DNA of 43,324 bases from JACOXT01 sp964372855 (GTDB taxonomy: Bacteria; Patescibacteriota; Microgenomatia; Levybacterales; UBA12049). Shown piece by piece: positions 1 to 8,782 of this stretch; position 1 is the first letter of the stretch, and each line of letters opens with the position of its first letter. Location: positions 1 through 43,324 of the forward strand of contig CAYJRY010000005.1 in the NCBI GenBank assembly GCA_964372855.1, written 5' to 3'. The notes under the pieces are model-generated. The model searched no databases and was not told where the DNA came from. It saw only the letters and a program-made list of their open reading frames with translations. A program made the translations under genes and the position numbers.

Positions 1-393
1 GATGGTGAATTGGGTTTGAAAAGTACGTCTGATAAATATTTAATAACCTGTTTTCTTGCTCAAAGAATACTCAAAATAGAAAGACGCAATTTGTTTGTAT
101 TACAAAGATATTTTGAATTATCATCGCGAAATAACCTTGCAAATTTTGCTGGCGTTGAATTATCCTTAAGATTTTTGGATAAATTGGTCGGTGAGTATAT
201 AAATGTTAATTATGATTGGTCTGGAGGCGTTAATCTTGCGGCTTCGTTAGATAATGCAATAAATATATTAGTAATAAATTCAACACTTACAGATTCAAAT
301 GGTAAAGAAACTATTAACGTAACTAAAGATAAAATTAGGGAATGGAGAAACCAAGTTGGACTCGGAATTATATCTAATACTAAGATCTCATAG
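1..393 (+). CDS. Hypothetical protein, 5' end outside the window
   Basis: The frame is open from the first base of the window to a TAG at 391-393, so this is the C-terminal part of a longer gene. A TTG at 10 could be read as a start, but nothing supports it. The visible 130 residues are soluble and moderately basic near the start (an ILKIERR segment), with no membrane helix and no motif I recognise. It converges on the DedA-type gene with only two bases between the stop codons. I cannot assign a function. Confidence 0.6.
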   Translation, partial: DGELGLKSTSDKYLITCFLAQRILKIERRNLFVLQRYFELSSRNNLANFAGVELSLRFLDKLVGEYINVNYDWSGGVNLAASLDNAINILVINSTLTDSNGKETINVTKDKIREWRNQVGLGIISNTKIS

Positions 394-395
394 AA

Positions 396-1031
396 TTAGG
401 GGTTATTTTTCTTCCTTCTAATTCTATTTATTATACTTGCTCTTATTTCAGCATCAACTAATGCATGATGGATTATCGGAAGTAATGAAGCAAATATTAT
501 TAATCCAACAATTGGCAAGAGATATTTATCCACATCTGGGATAACACTACCAAGATAATACCCAGCAAGAGTTACTCCAATTGCCCATAATACCCCTCCA
601 ACCAAATTAAACATTGCGAATCTTTTATAATCCATTTTCCCAGCACCTGCAATAACAGGAGCAAAAGCTCTGATTACTGGAAGAAATCTTGCTAAAATAA
701 TGGTTTTACCGCCATGTTTGTCATAAAATCTCTGAGCTTTTTCCAAATGTTTTTTATGGAATAAAATTGAATTTTCTCTATTGAATATTTTTGGACCTAA
801 TTTTTTTCCTATATAATACCCAATACTATCTCCCAAAACTGCTGCTATAAAACAGCCAAGAATTAAAATTTTGATATCTAAAAATCCCTGGCTTGCCAAA
901 AATCCCGCTGTGAAAAGAAGGCTATCTCCTGGAAAGAAAAAACCAATTAGCATGCCTGATTCAAGGAAAACTATTATAAAAACACCCAAATATCCAACAG
1001 TTTGAATTAATGTTACTAGATCAAAATGCAT
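396..1031 (-). CDS. DedA-family (VTT domain) membrane protein
   Basis: This 211-residue integral membrane protein has the DedA signature: an acidic residue in the first helix (FLESG), the FFPGDS re-entrant motif near residue 32, and the ARF-P-x-R-x-x-x-P-x-x-AG motif in the middle. The family is linked to lipid scrambling or undecaprenyl-phosphate recycling and to proton-motive-force homeostasis. The C-terminus is a short basic tail (RRKKNNP). Length is normal for the family. It is the last gene of a minus-strand run that starts at 4060, 11 bases after the AI-2E-type permease, so co-transcription is likely. The family assignment is firm; the exact substrate cannot be read from sequence. Confidence 0.93.
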   Translation of the reverse strand: MHFDLVTLIQTVGYLGVFIIVFLESGMLIGFFFPGDSLLFTAGFLASQGFLDIKILILGCFIAAVLGDSIGYYIGKKLGPKIFNRENSILFHKKHLEKAQRFYDKHGGKTIILARFLPVIRAFAPVIAGAGKMDYKRFAMFNLVGGVLWAIGVTLAGYYLGSVIPDVDKYLLPIVGLIIFASLLPIIHHALVDAEIRASIINRIRRKKNNP

Positions 1032-1042
1032 AACTTAACAAA

Positions 1043-2080
1043 TTACTTTTGATTTTTTGTTTCATTCACTAGTTCATTATACATGCCAATTGAGACTAAC
1101 GCTAAAGCAATTATAACAGGGCCAAGGACAATTCCTACTATCCCAAACTGTGCGACACCTCCAATTACGGCAAACATAATAAGAAGTTGATGTAAATTCG
1201 TATGCCGCCCAATAATTCTAGGGGCAATTAAATTATCAAGTGCTAAATTTGACAATACAAACCATGCCGCAAATAATATACTTGCGATTATTCCTTGGTT
1301 AAAAAACATGATTATTGCGAATGGTATCCAAACTAGTAAAACTCCAATTGATGGAATTAAAGACATCAAAGCATAAAGCATCCCAAGAAGTATCGGCGTT
1401 GGTAAGCCAAAAATAAAAAAACCAATAGTCGCGATGATAAATTGAATAAAAACTATTATTAAATTTCCTTTAACAATACCATTTACAATTTGAGTTACTC
1501 TTTCTTTTATCTGGTGATAGTAATGAGACGGGATAATGTTGAGTCGTAATAAATAATTGTTAAGTCTATTTTTTTCTACTAAGAAAAAAAATGTAATTAT
1601 TAAAACAAAAAGAGTATTAAGAACAAATGACCCCGCAAAAATAATACCGCTACCTAAATTTTTTATAATTGCTCGAAGAATAGAAAGAACTTCATTTTGA
1701 AGATTAAATTCGGATACTTGTATTGGAATACCAAAGAATTTTAATTGTTTAGTTAAAGATAAGCGAACATCCTCTAAAATATTTGGATTCTGCTGAATCA
1801 TAACAAGAAGACTTCGTGCCTCCTGAATCATAAGCGTTATTACTAATACTACAGGAACAAGAATGCAAAGAAACAATAAAAGAATTGTTAAAAAAGCTGA
1901 TAATATTTTTTTGTTTGTAAGTTTTAATATATATTCGAATAATGGATTTAAAAATATTGAAAAAATAAGTGAGATTATAATGACAAATAAAAAAGGCTTT
2001 AACACTAAATATGTAAGATATAATATAAAAAGGATAACTAAAATTGGTGTAATTGTAGGAAGGAATTTGAAGTAAGTCAT
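1043..2080 (-). CDS. AI-2E family (PerM/YdiK-type) permease
   Basis: The 345-residue protein has two N-terminal helices, a long soluble stretch (about residues 70-140) and a C-terminal bundle of helices containing the family's glycine/proline-rich segment GLPTPILLGMLYALMSLIP. This is the layout of the AI-2E transporter family (formerly DUF20), whose members include exporters of the autoinducer AI-2 and sodium/proton antiporters. There is no LuxS nearby, so a quorum-sensing role is not implied. The start overlaps the stop of the upstream DUF475 gene by 4 bases (ATG within 2077-2080), indicating translational coupling in one operon. Confidence 0.9.
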   Translation of the reverse strand: MTYFKFLPTITPILVILFILYLTYLVLKPFLFVIIISLIFSIFLNPLFEYILKLTNKKILSAFLTILLLFLCILVPVVLVITLMIQEARSLLVMIQQNPNILEDVRLSLTKQLKFFGIPIQVSEFNLQNEVLSILRAIIKNLGSGIIFAGSFVLNTLFVLIITFFFLVEKNRLNNYLLRLNIIPSHYYHQIKERVTQIVNGIVKGNLIIVFIQFIIATIGFFIFGLPTPILLGMLYALMSLIPSIGVLLVWIPFAIIMFFNQGIIASILFAAWFVLSNLALDNLIAPRIIGRHTNLHQLLIMFAVIGGVAQFGIVGIVLGPVIIALALVSIGMYNELVNETKNQK

Positions 2081-3000
2081 AATTTTTTATTTACTAATAA
2101 TGCTTTTTGCGATTTGAGAAAGAAATATCCAATTATAAAAATTGTCACAATTGGCGTTAGCCATTCTGGGATATGAAGTCCAAAGCTATTTAAAATCATG
2201 ATTGTTCCAAGTCCTAATATTGAATACATAGCTCCATTTTTTAGATAAATATATTTTTGTATTCTTTCAATATTATGAATTGTTATCTCTCGAACTACAA
2301 AAGCACCAATTCCATTCCCTAGAAGAATTAGGGGCACGGATAGTGTAAACGCAAATGCTCCGACTACCCCATCAATCGAAAAAGTCGCATCAATTACTTC
2401 AAGATAAAAGATTTTACTCAAATCTGAACGAGTAGAAGTTAAAAGTTTTTTCTCTTCCATTTCAGCGTTTTCCTTAAATCCATGTGTTATAAAAAAAGCG
2501 GTTGATCCAACAACAGCTCCTAATGCCATGAATGGATTAACGTTTAAAGCAATCCAAACCAAAATGGTTAGAATAATAGAAACAACAGCATAAAACCATA
2601 CTCCTTGTCTAAGTATAAATCTTTCTCCAATAAGCCCAAAGTTTTTAGTTTCCAAAAAAAGCCAATGGAAAAAAAGAAAAATTAGAAAAGTTCCACCTCC
2701 GATTAGAAGAATAGGCGCGCCTTGTTCAATTGCTTCTATTACTTTTGGATCAGACGAGAATGTAGCAGTTAGCGTACCAAGTATCCCAAGGCTAGGATTT
2801 GTAATAAAAACAATAATAAAAGGCAATAATCCTCTTATTAAAAATACTGCAATTAAGATTCCCCATATCAAAAACCAGCGTCTGGCGGCTTTGCCCATGG
2901 TGGATAATACTTGAGCATTAATAATAGCATTATCAATACTTGAAATTGTTTCAAAAAGTATAAGACCAGTTATTATCAAAAGGATTGAAATTATATCCAT
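2077..3000 (-). CDS. DUF475 / TerC-superfamily membrane protein
   Basis: This is a 307-residue polytopic membrane protein. Two buried acidic motifs are visible: ETISSIDNAIINA in the first helix (about residues 17-29) and EVIDATFSIDGVVGAF near residues 200-216. Paired acidic S/D-I-D-N/G motifs like these are the hallmark of the TerC superfamily, here the DUF475 branch. TerC proteins are associated with metal-ion (notably manganese) export and tellurite resistance. Three bases separate it from the hydrolase gene upstream, and it overlaps the AI-2E permease downstream, so the run 4060 to 396 is probably a single operon. Substrate is inferred from the superfamily only. Confidence 0.85.
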   Translation of the reverse strand: MDIISILLIITGLILFETISSIDNAIINAQVLSTMGKAARRWFLIWGILIAVFLIRGLLPFIIVFITNPSLGILGTLTATFSSDPKVIEAIEQGAPILLIGGGTFLIFLFFHWLFLETKNFGLIGERFILRQGVWFYAVVSIILTILVWIALNVNPFMALGAVVGSTAFFITHGFKENAEMEEKKLLTSTRSDLSKIFYLEVIDATFSIDGVVGAFAFTLSVPLILLGNGIGAFVVREITIHNIERIQKYIYLKNGAMYSILGLGTIMILNSFGLHIPEWLTPIVTIFIIGYFFLKSQKALLVNKKL

Positions 3001-3004
3001 AATT

Positions 3005-4060
3005 TTACTTTATGACATTAGTAAGATATTTGTCAAAGAATTCAACCGATCTTTGTAGTCCAATATATAAATTTGTTGAAAGATTATGATCATCACCTTG
3101 ATAAATATAAAGTTCTGAGACTTTTCCAGCTTCTTTTAACTGTTTATCAAGTTTCTCTGAGAATTTAAACGGCACTGATACATCTGAGGATCCATGATGC
3201 AGTTGTACTGGTCCTGATATATCTTTAAGATATGAATTAGCTGATATAGAGTTCCAAAATTCTGGGTTTTTATTCGGTTCGCCAAATTGTTCAACAAGTG
3301 ATTGTCTCCATCGCCTTGGGGCAGATGGAGATATTGAAACAGTAGGATTTCTTCTCCAATTGCTTAGCAAATCCGGATATGATGCAACAACTCCTGCCCA
3401 AATAACACCAGCTTTTATGTCTTTATTTACAACCATTGATCTCAAAGTTATATGTCCACCCATAGAATGACCCCACATTCCAATTCTTGTAGGATCTGCT
3501 TGTGGAAACTTTTTAATCGAGGCTACTGCGTTTAGGACATCGATTGTGTATGCGTTTGATCCATATGCCCCAGCTGGTAATCCCTCTGAGTTTCCATGTC
3601 CTCTGTAGTCTGACCGAAATACTATGTAACCGCTTCGTGAAAAAGCATCTGTATAGGCGATATACCTTTCAGTCGTTTTATATTCTGCTGGTGGGATAAA
3701 TCCATGATTGAAGATTACAACAGGATAGCCATTTTCAGGTTTCTCCCCCATCGGTACAGTCAAAAGTGCGTAAATTTTTAGCCCTTCTGATTTATAAGAT
3801 GCTATATAGCGATTGTAATTGCTTCCGGGCGAAAGTGTTTCTTCAATGACAATCTCACTTCCTGGATAATTTCCTTGCCTTAAATTTTCTATTGACAATG
3901 GATAAGGATTTTGTTCCAAAATACCCTCATCATTTTGAAGATTTGGTTTATCTGTTAGAATGGGTATGGGTGTTTTGGTTTGGGAGAATACTGAAACATA
4001 TAATCCAAATGAGACAAGTATTGCTGTTGCTAGGATTGATAATGCCTTTTGGGTACTCAT
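3005..4060 (-). CDS. Membrane-anchored alpha/beta hydrolase (S9-type esterase/peptidase)
   Basis: The protein has 351 residues. Residues 8-26 form an N-terminal signal anchor, followed by a linker and a complete alpha/beta-hydrolase domain acting outside the membrane. Visible elements: oxyanion segment FNHG (117-120), nucleophile elbow GHSMGG with Ser199, acid Asp293 in GSSDVSVPF, and His325 in GDDHNLS. The DYRGHGNSEG segment is typical of dienelactone-hydrolase and acyl-peptidase-like members of the prolyl oligopeptidase family. The substrate could be a peptide or an ester. It is the first gene of the minus-strand operon; a TATAAT about 14 bases upstream gives a predicted leader of about 8 nt. 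Confidence 0.88.
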   Translation of the reverse strand: MSTQKALSILATAILVSFGLYVSVFSQTKTPIPILTDKPNLQNDEGILEQNPYPLSIENLRQGNYPGSEIVIEETLSPGSNYNRYIASYKSEGLKIYALLTVPMGEKPENGYPVVIFNHGFIPPAEYKTTERYIAYTDAFSRSGYIVFRSDYRGHGNSEGLPAGAYGSNAYTIDVLNAVASIKKFPQADPTRIGMWGHSMGGHITLRSMVVNKDIKAGVIWAGVVASYPDLLSNWRRNPTVSISPSAPRRWRQSLVEQFGEPNKNPEFWNSISANSYLKDISGPVQLHHGSSDVSVPFKFSEKLDKQLKEAGKVSELYIYQGDDHNLSTNLYIGLQRSVEFFDKYLTNVIK

Positions 4061-4086
4061 TTCTGCAAAATATCATTATATATCAT

Positions 4087-4115
4087 TTGCAAAAAAATTA
4101 CATATATCGTATAAG
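4087..4115 (+). promoter_or_regulatory. Candidate promoter for the UPF0182 gene
   Basis: TTGCAA (4087-4092), a 17-base spacer and TATAAG (4110-4115) predict transcription from about 4122, nine bases before the ATG at 4131. It lies in the 70-base divergent region with the hydrolase gene. Confidence 0.35.
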
Positions 4116-4130
4116 TATTTTGCCAGTAGT

Positions 4131-6866
4131 ATGAATATTGCCAAATTTTTTTTCATAACATTTTTGATAGTAATTTTTCTAGTTTTCATTTTTTTCTCAA
4201 GTCTTGTTTCTCTTATTATTGATTGGTGGTGGTATCAAGAAGTAGAATTTACAGAAATCTTTGTAAAATCCTTAAGCGCAAAGGCAATAATTGGTTTTGG
4301 CGTTGGAGTCTTTTCGGCTGTTTTCTTAATTTCGAATTTATATTTTGCCGTTTCCTCAAAAGTCCCTTGGATGGTATCAATTCCAGAAGAATTGTTCAGT
4401 CAAAGAATGAGTATAAATGATAGAATAATTAGAAAACTAGGAATAGGTATAAGCATTGTTATTTCATTACTTATTGGTTTTATCGCATCCGGCTCCTGGC
4501 AAGATATTTTAAAATTCCTATCGGCAACAGAGTTTGGTAAAGTCGATCCGTTGTTTGGTAAAGATATATCGTTTTACGTTTTTACTCTTCCAATCTACTT
4601 TTTCGCAATTGGGCTTGTAAAAATACTTGTTTTTTTGTCTTTGGTTTCGTGCGGTGTCATTTACACACTTTCCGGCAGACTGAGATTATCTAATATTTTA
4701 GGTAAGTCATCCAAAAGTCAAATCGATCGGAAATCAACAGCTCATATTGGTATTCTATTATTTCTTTTTTTGGCAATTATCGCAGTTGATACACAGTTTT
4801 CTGTCTATAATTTACTCATAAGTCAAAGCGGGCCTGTATTCGGCGCTTCTTTTACAGATGCCAATATAGTGGTACCAATACTGCGTATTTCTGTTTTTGT
4901 TTATGCTTTTGCTTCTTTTCTGTCCCTGTTTTACGCTGTTACCGGAAGGGTCAGGTTTCTTGTAGGGGCTATTGTTTTGACTCTCTTGGTTGGATTTGCG
5001 TCTGGCATTATCCCAGCTACTTTTCAAAAGCTTATTGTTGCGCCTAATGAATTGGCTAAGGAAACACCATTTATAAAATACAATATAGAAGCTACGAATA
5101 AAGCTTATAGTCTGGATAAGGTAGAAGAACGGGAAATAGTCGCGGATAAACCTATTACTGCGGCTGACATAGATGCCAACAATCTAACAATCAAAAACGT
5201 CAGACTTTGGGATAGAGATCCGCTTCTTTCGACTTTTTCGCAGATTCAGGAAATAAGAACTTACTATGAATTTGTCTCAGTTGATAACGACCGCTACTTA
5301 ATTAATAATGAACTGCGCCAAATTATGCTTTCGTCCAGAGAATTGGCTGCAGACAGCCTGCCTAATAAAAATTGGATTAACGAGCGGCTGACATTTACTC
5401 ATGGATATGGTATTGCCGCTGGACCGGTAAATCAGGTAACCCCCGAAGGACTCCCAGTTTTATTCGTAAAAGACATTCCTCCAAAGTCAGAAATAGAAGA
5501 ACTTTCTGTGGGACGTCCCGAAATATACTATGGTGAATTAGTAAATGATTATGTGATTGTTAAAACCAAGTCGCGTGAATTTGATTATCCAAAGGGTGAA
5601 GAAAACGTATATACGAAATACAGCGGGCGTGGCGGAGTTGAGATTGGTTCTCCACTACGGCGTCTTATGTACGCATTGCGTTTTGGTTCTCTTAAAATAT
5701 TTTTATCAAGCGATATCGTCCGCGATAGCCGTATACTTTACTACCGAAATATTCTAGAAAGAGTTGAAAGAATAGCCCCTTTTTTTACTTATGACCGCGA
5801 TCCATATCTTGCTATTGACTCTGGCAAACTCTATTGGATTCTGGATGGCTATACCTCAACTGACCGTTATCCATATTCACAACCGTTGTCTTTAAACGGG
5901 GATAAAGTTAACTATATAAGAAATTCAGTTAAAGTAGTAGTAGACGCCTATGATGGGACAGTCAAGTTTTATCAAGCTGATATTGAAGATCCAATCATCA
6001 AAACCTACGCCAAGATTTTCCCCAAAACTTTCCACAAACTCTCAGATATGCCTAAGGGCTTGGTTCCTCACCTTCGTTATCCTGAAGACATTTTCGTTTT
6101 GCAAACAGCAATTTATACTATCTATCACATGGATGATCCGCAAATCTTCTATAACAAAGAGGACCAGTGGGAAGTGCCGACAATTGCACAAGGGGTAGGA
6201 TCGGAAACAAGCGGAGGAACGCCTGTAATGACACCACGCCACATGATTATGAAGCTGCCGGGAGAGAAGAAAGAGGAGTTTATTCTAATGCTGCCCTTTA
6301 CTCCGCGAGCAAAAGACAATCTCTCTGCATGGATGGTTGCGAGAAACGATGGAAAAGAATATGGCAACCTAGTTGTTTATCGATTTCCCAAAGACAAACT
6401 CGTGTTTGGTCCCAAGCAAATTATTGGACGCATCAATCAAGACGCAGAGATCTCAAGGCAAATTTCCCTATGGGATCAAAGGGGATCGCAGGTAATCCAG
6501 GGGCCACTTTTGGTTATTCCAATTGAGGAATCACTTCTATATGTTCGGCCTCTGTATCTTAAGGCAGAAACAGGGAAAATTCCAGAGCTCAAGCGAGTAA
6601 TTGTTGCGTACGAAAACAAAATTGCCATGCAGTCGTCTTTGGAAGAAGGACTTTCTAAAATCTTTGGTACCTCTTTGGTTGGTGAGACAGAGCCAAAAGA
6701 GATACCTACTGAGGAAATCTCTACAGATATGACTAAAGAAGGTCTTCTAAGACAAGCTTCCGAAGCTTATGATGCTTCGATCCGGGCGCAGAAGGAGGGA
6801 AATTGGACAAGATATGGAGAAGAAATAAAACGCTTAGGAGAAATTCTAAGTAATTTACAACAATGA
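4131..6866 (+). CDS. UPF0182 (COG1615) large membrane protein
   Basis: The protein has about 911 residues. It begins with roughly seven transmembrane helices in the first 290 residues (the first is followed by IIDWWWYQEVEFTEIF, a family hallmark) and continues as a large extracytoplasmic domain rich in Tyr, Asp and Arg. That domain contains recognisable UPF0182 segments such as TYYEFVSVDNDRY, GYGIAAGPVNQV, YGEL and YILDGYTSTDRYPYS-like stretches. The family is widespread and uncharacterised. I chose the ATG at 4131 because an upstream in-frame extension would run through the divergent promoter region and lacks family similarity. The last 40 residues are a charged helix. It overlaps the next small gene by 4 bases. 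Confidence 0.93.
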   Translation: MNIAKFFFITFLIVIFLVFIFFSSLVSLIIDWWWYQEVEFTEIFVKSLSAKAIIGFGVGVFSAVFLISNLYFAVSSKVPWMVSIPEELFSQRMSINDRIIRKLGIGISIVISLLIGFIASGSWQDILKFLSATEFGKVDPLFGKDISFYVFTLPIYFFAIGLVKILVFLSLVSCGVIYTLSGRLRLSNILGKSSKSQIDRKSTAHIGILLFLFLAIIAVDTQFSVYNLLISQSGPVFGASFTDANIVVPILRISVFVYAFASFLSLFYAVTGRVRFLVGAIVLTLLVGFASGIIPATFQKLIVAPNELAKETPFIKYNIEATNKAYSLDKVEEREIVADKPITAADIDANNLTIKNVRLWDRDPLLSTFSQIQEIRTYYEFVSVDNDRYLINNELRQIMLSSRELAADSLPNKNWINERLTFTHGYGIAAGPVNQVTPEGLPVLFVKDIPPKSEIEELSVGRPEIYYGELVNDYVIVKTKSREFDYPKGEENVYTKYSGRGGVEIGSPLRRLMYALRFGSLKIFLSSDIVRDSRILYYRNILERVERIAPFFTYDRDPYLAIDSGKLYWILDGYTSTDRYPYSQPLSLNGDKVNYIRNSVKVVVDAYDGTVKFYQADIEDPIIKTYAKIFPKTFHKLSDMPKGLVPHLRYPEDIFVLQTAIYTIYHMDDPQIFYNKEDQWEVPTIAQGVGSETSGGTPVMTPRHMIMKLPGEKKEEFILMLPFTPRAKDNLSAWMVARNDGKEYGNLVVYRFPKDKLVFGPKQIIGRINQDAEISRQISLWDQRGSQVIQGPLLVIPIEESLLYVRPLYLKAETGKIPELKRVIVAYENKIAMQSSLEEGLSKIFGTSLVGETEPKEIPTEEISTDMTKEGLLRQASEAYDASIRAQKEGNWTRYGEEIKRLGEILSNLQQ

Positions 6867-7024
6867 TTTTTTTACCTATATTCAAGAAGATTATATTATC
6901 TTTTATTACATTGGTCTTTATTTGTCTTTTGAGAAAGATTTTTAAGGGACAACCAAAGAGAAAATCCCATTCCCTCCATTTTGACAAAGGTCAAGTTATT
7001 GAGGGAGAAATTGTAGAAAAATAA
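6863..7024 (+). CDS. Small single-helix membrane protein, C-terminal 'IEGEIVE' motif
   Basis: This 53-residue ORF starts at an ATG that overlaps the UPF0182 stop codon (ATGA), a standard coupling arrangement. One transmembrane helix (about residues 5-24) is followed by a basic stretch (KGQPKRK) and a C-terminus reading FDKGQVIEGEIVEK. Small membrane proteins with that kind of tail (an acidic ...IEGEyve ending after a basic juxtamembrane segment) occur next to many membrane operons and have no known function (DUF4834-like). Coding is supported by the overlap and the tail motif; function is unknown. Confidence 0.65.
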   Translation: MIFLPIFKKIILSFITLVFICLLRKIFKGQPKRKSHSLHFDKGQVIEGEIVEK

Positions 7025-7143
7025 TATTGCTAAAATCAAGTGTTCAATGTTCAAATCAGATTTATGTAGCTTGATAAAGAAAGTTAAACCTATCCTATAT
7101 CGCTAAATAAAAATGCGATGTGGTTTGATGTAATTATAAAGAG

Positions 7144-7659
7144 ATGAAAGAACTGAGTCCTTTAGATCAGGCAGAGAAAGAAATGCCATTAGCATGGTAT
7201 GAAAAATTTGGTGATCACATGGTTAATTATCGAGTCGCAACAGCTCTTGCCGTTCTTAGCGGTTATGCAATATACAAACTTACCTGTAGTGGAACAAAAA
7301 AATCACATATTATTGGAGGTACAATTTGCGCTATAAGTTTACTATCTGATGCCCTTTCAACATTTAGAGTAATAACTGCTGAAAGAAAAGCCATTGAAGC
7401 TGGTGTTGATGCTGATATTTATGAAACAAATGTGATCATAAAACATGACAAAACACCCACAAGCATATTAAAGAATCCAAAGATTTGGTTAGTTGAAGGA
7501 TTAGCCATGTCTTTTTCATCTATAAACTTAGGTCTTGGAGTTGCGTTGGCACTTAGCAGGCAAGTTGCAGTATTGAGTAATATACGCTTAGCAAAGAGAT
7601 TGGAGAGGGCAACAGAGATTGCAAAATCTAGGAATTCATCTTTATCTAATTCGAAATAA
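7144..7659 (+). CDS. Hypothetical membrane protein
   Basis: The 171-residue protein has a charged N-terminus (KELSPLDQAEKEMPLAWYEKFGDH) and then about four hydrophobic segments (near residues 32-46, 55-70, 118-132 and perhaps 60-75), ending in a basic Ser-rich tail. I do not recognise a family. It is preceded by a 119-base gap with no clear -35 sequence; a weak TGTAAT box just upstream would put transcription within a few bases of the ATG. It reads in the same direction as the UPF0182 pair but appears to be a separate transcript. Confidence 0.6.
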   Translation: MKELSPLDQAEKEMPLAWYEKFGDHMVNYRVATALAVLSGYAIYKLTCSGTKKSHIIGGTICAISLLSDALSTFRVITAERKAIEAGVDADIYETNVIIKHDKTPTSILKNPKIWLVEGLAMSFSSINLGLGVALALSRQVAVLSNIRLAKRLERATEIAKSRNSSLSNSK

Positions 7660-7678
7660 ATTTAAAACCTGTTATCAT

Positions 7679-7706
7679 TTGACTTATAGTACAATTTATA
7701 TACAAT
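7679..7706 (+). promoter_or_regulatory. Promoter giving a leaderless mRNA for the 7713 gene
   Basis: TTGACT (7679-7684), a 16-base spacer and TACAAT (7701-7706). The seventh base after the -10 box is the G of the GTG start at 7713, so the predicted mRNA has no leader. This also supports the choice of GTG as start. Confidence 0.55.
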
Positions 7707-7712
7707 CACAAG

Positions 7713-8618
7713 GTGAACAAAGTTCCAAAAATCGTAAAAAAACTTATAAATAAAAGGAAATTATTACGCAAATACAAAAGATTTGAAGCATCAGATAAGA
7801 TTAGAAATGAAATTGAAAAATATGGATATAAAGTTGAGGATGAGAAGAAAAAGACAATTTTAATAAAAGAAAATGATCAAAAACCCAAAAATTCTTTTGT
7901 AGTACTTTTTGGATCAGGAGAAATTGCTTCATCCGGCAGAAAAATACATGAATTTGTATTTAAGCACATCAGAAAAGATCCAATTAATATCGATATTATC
8001 ACAACGCCAGCCGGCTTTCAGCCAAATGTAAAAAACGTACATGAAGAAATCGCCGAGTTTTTCACAAAATCTCTTGCTAATTTTCATCCAAAAATTAATA
8101 TTATTTTTGCAAATACTTTGTTTGATGCAAATAATCAGGAATTAATCAAACCCATTGAAAATTCCGATTATATTTTTGCGGGACCAGGTAGTCCGACATA
8201 CGCTGTGAGAAATTTAAGAAACACTTTGTTATATAAATTGATATTAAAACGAGTAAGAAAAGGCGCCACATTATCTCTCTCATCAGCTGCTGTTATTGCC
8301 TTTTCCAAATATTGTCTGCCTGTTTATGAAATTTACAAAGTTGGTGAGAAATTACATTGGATTAAAGGACTTAATTTTTTCGAAGAACTAATAGAGCCAA
8401 TGACTATAGTTCCTCATCTGAATAATAATGAAGGTGGTGTAAAATTAGACACTTCTTATAGCTTTCTGGGAAAAAATCGATTTAAAAGTTTGTTAAATAT
8501 GCTTCCTAAAAAAGAAAAAGTTGTAGGTATAGATGAACATACTGCATTTATTTATAATATTGGAAAAAAGAAGTTTTTTATTGAAGGCAAAGGTTCAATT
8601 AAGGTTTTACAGACATAA
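7713..8618 (+). CDS. CysRS C-terminal-like domain fused to an S51 (cyanophycinase / dipeptidase E-like) domain
   Basis: The protein has 301 residues in two parts. Residues 10-52 (KRKLLRKYKRFEASDKIRNEIEKYGYKVED segment) look like the C-terminal helical tail of cysteinyl-tRNA synthetase, with the conserved 'R...kdf..AD.IR.eL...Gy.veD' pattern. Residues 62-300 are a class-I glutamine-amidotransferase-like fold of the peptidase S51 group: FGSGE (66-70), GPGSPTYAVRNLRNT (157-171), a nucleophile-elbow-like LSLSSAA (187-193, candidate Ser190/191), PHLNNNEGG with His235, and GIDEHTA (272-278), which matches the S51 'GIDExTA' signature. The usual GxSAGA is replaced by SLSSAA. Substrate unknown; a tRNA- or amino-acid-linked hydrolase is possible but is inference. 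Its end overlaps the convergent small gene by 20 bases. Confidence 0.72.
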   Translation: MNKVPKIVKKLINKRKLLRKYKRFEASDKIRNEIEKYGYKVEDEKKKTILIKENDQKPKNSFVVLFGSGEIASSGRKIHEFVFKHIRKDPINIDIITTPAGFQPNVKNVHEEIAEFFTKSLANFHPKINIIFANTLFDANNQELIKPIENSDYIFAGPGSPTYAVRNLRNTLLYKLILKRVRKGATLSLSSAAVIAFSKYCLPVYEIYKVGEKLHWIKGLNFFEELIEPMTIVPHLNNNEGGVKLDTSYSFLGKNRFKSLLNMLPKKEKVVGIDEHTAFIYNIGKKKFFIEGKGSIKVLQT

Positions 8619-8739
8619 CAAGAGCAATCGTTGAGAAGAGAATTAGAATTATAAAGACGATTACTCCGAAAGCAAAAACTTCCGGCAAATGTGCATCTTG
8701 ACTAGTTGCTTTTCGTACTTTAACTTTTTTTCGCGCCAT
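8599..8739 (-). CDS. Small single-helix membrane protein
   Basis: This 46-residue protein has a basic N-terminus (MARKKVKVRKATSQDAHLPE) followed by one long transmembrane helix. The frame is open further upstream, but the start at 8739 is preferred because a strong promoter (8747-8774) predicts transcription from 8740, immediately before this ATG. The family is not recognised. It is transcribed convergently with the S51-like gene and overlaps its last 20 bases. Confidence 0.6.
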   Translation of the reverse strand: MARKKVKVRKATSQDAHLPEVFAFGVIVFIILILFSTIALVMSVKP

Positions 8740-8746
8740 ATATAAA

Positions 8747-8774
8747 TTAATACAGTTATTTTTCGATTTGTCAA
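8747..8774 (-). promoter_or_regulatory. Promoter with 1-nt leader for the 8739 gene
   Basis: On the minus strand TTGACA (8774-8769), a 16-base spacer and TATTAA (8752-8747) place the start at about 8740, one base before the ATG at 8739. Confidence 0.55.
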
Positions 8775-8782
8775 GAGGATTT

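Noticed and set aside
3960..4130. N-terminal extension of the UPF0182 protein upstream of 4131
   Set aside because: It runs through the divergent promoter region and the start of the hydrolase gene, and has no resemblance to the family; the hydrophobic N-terminus at 4131 fits.
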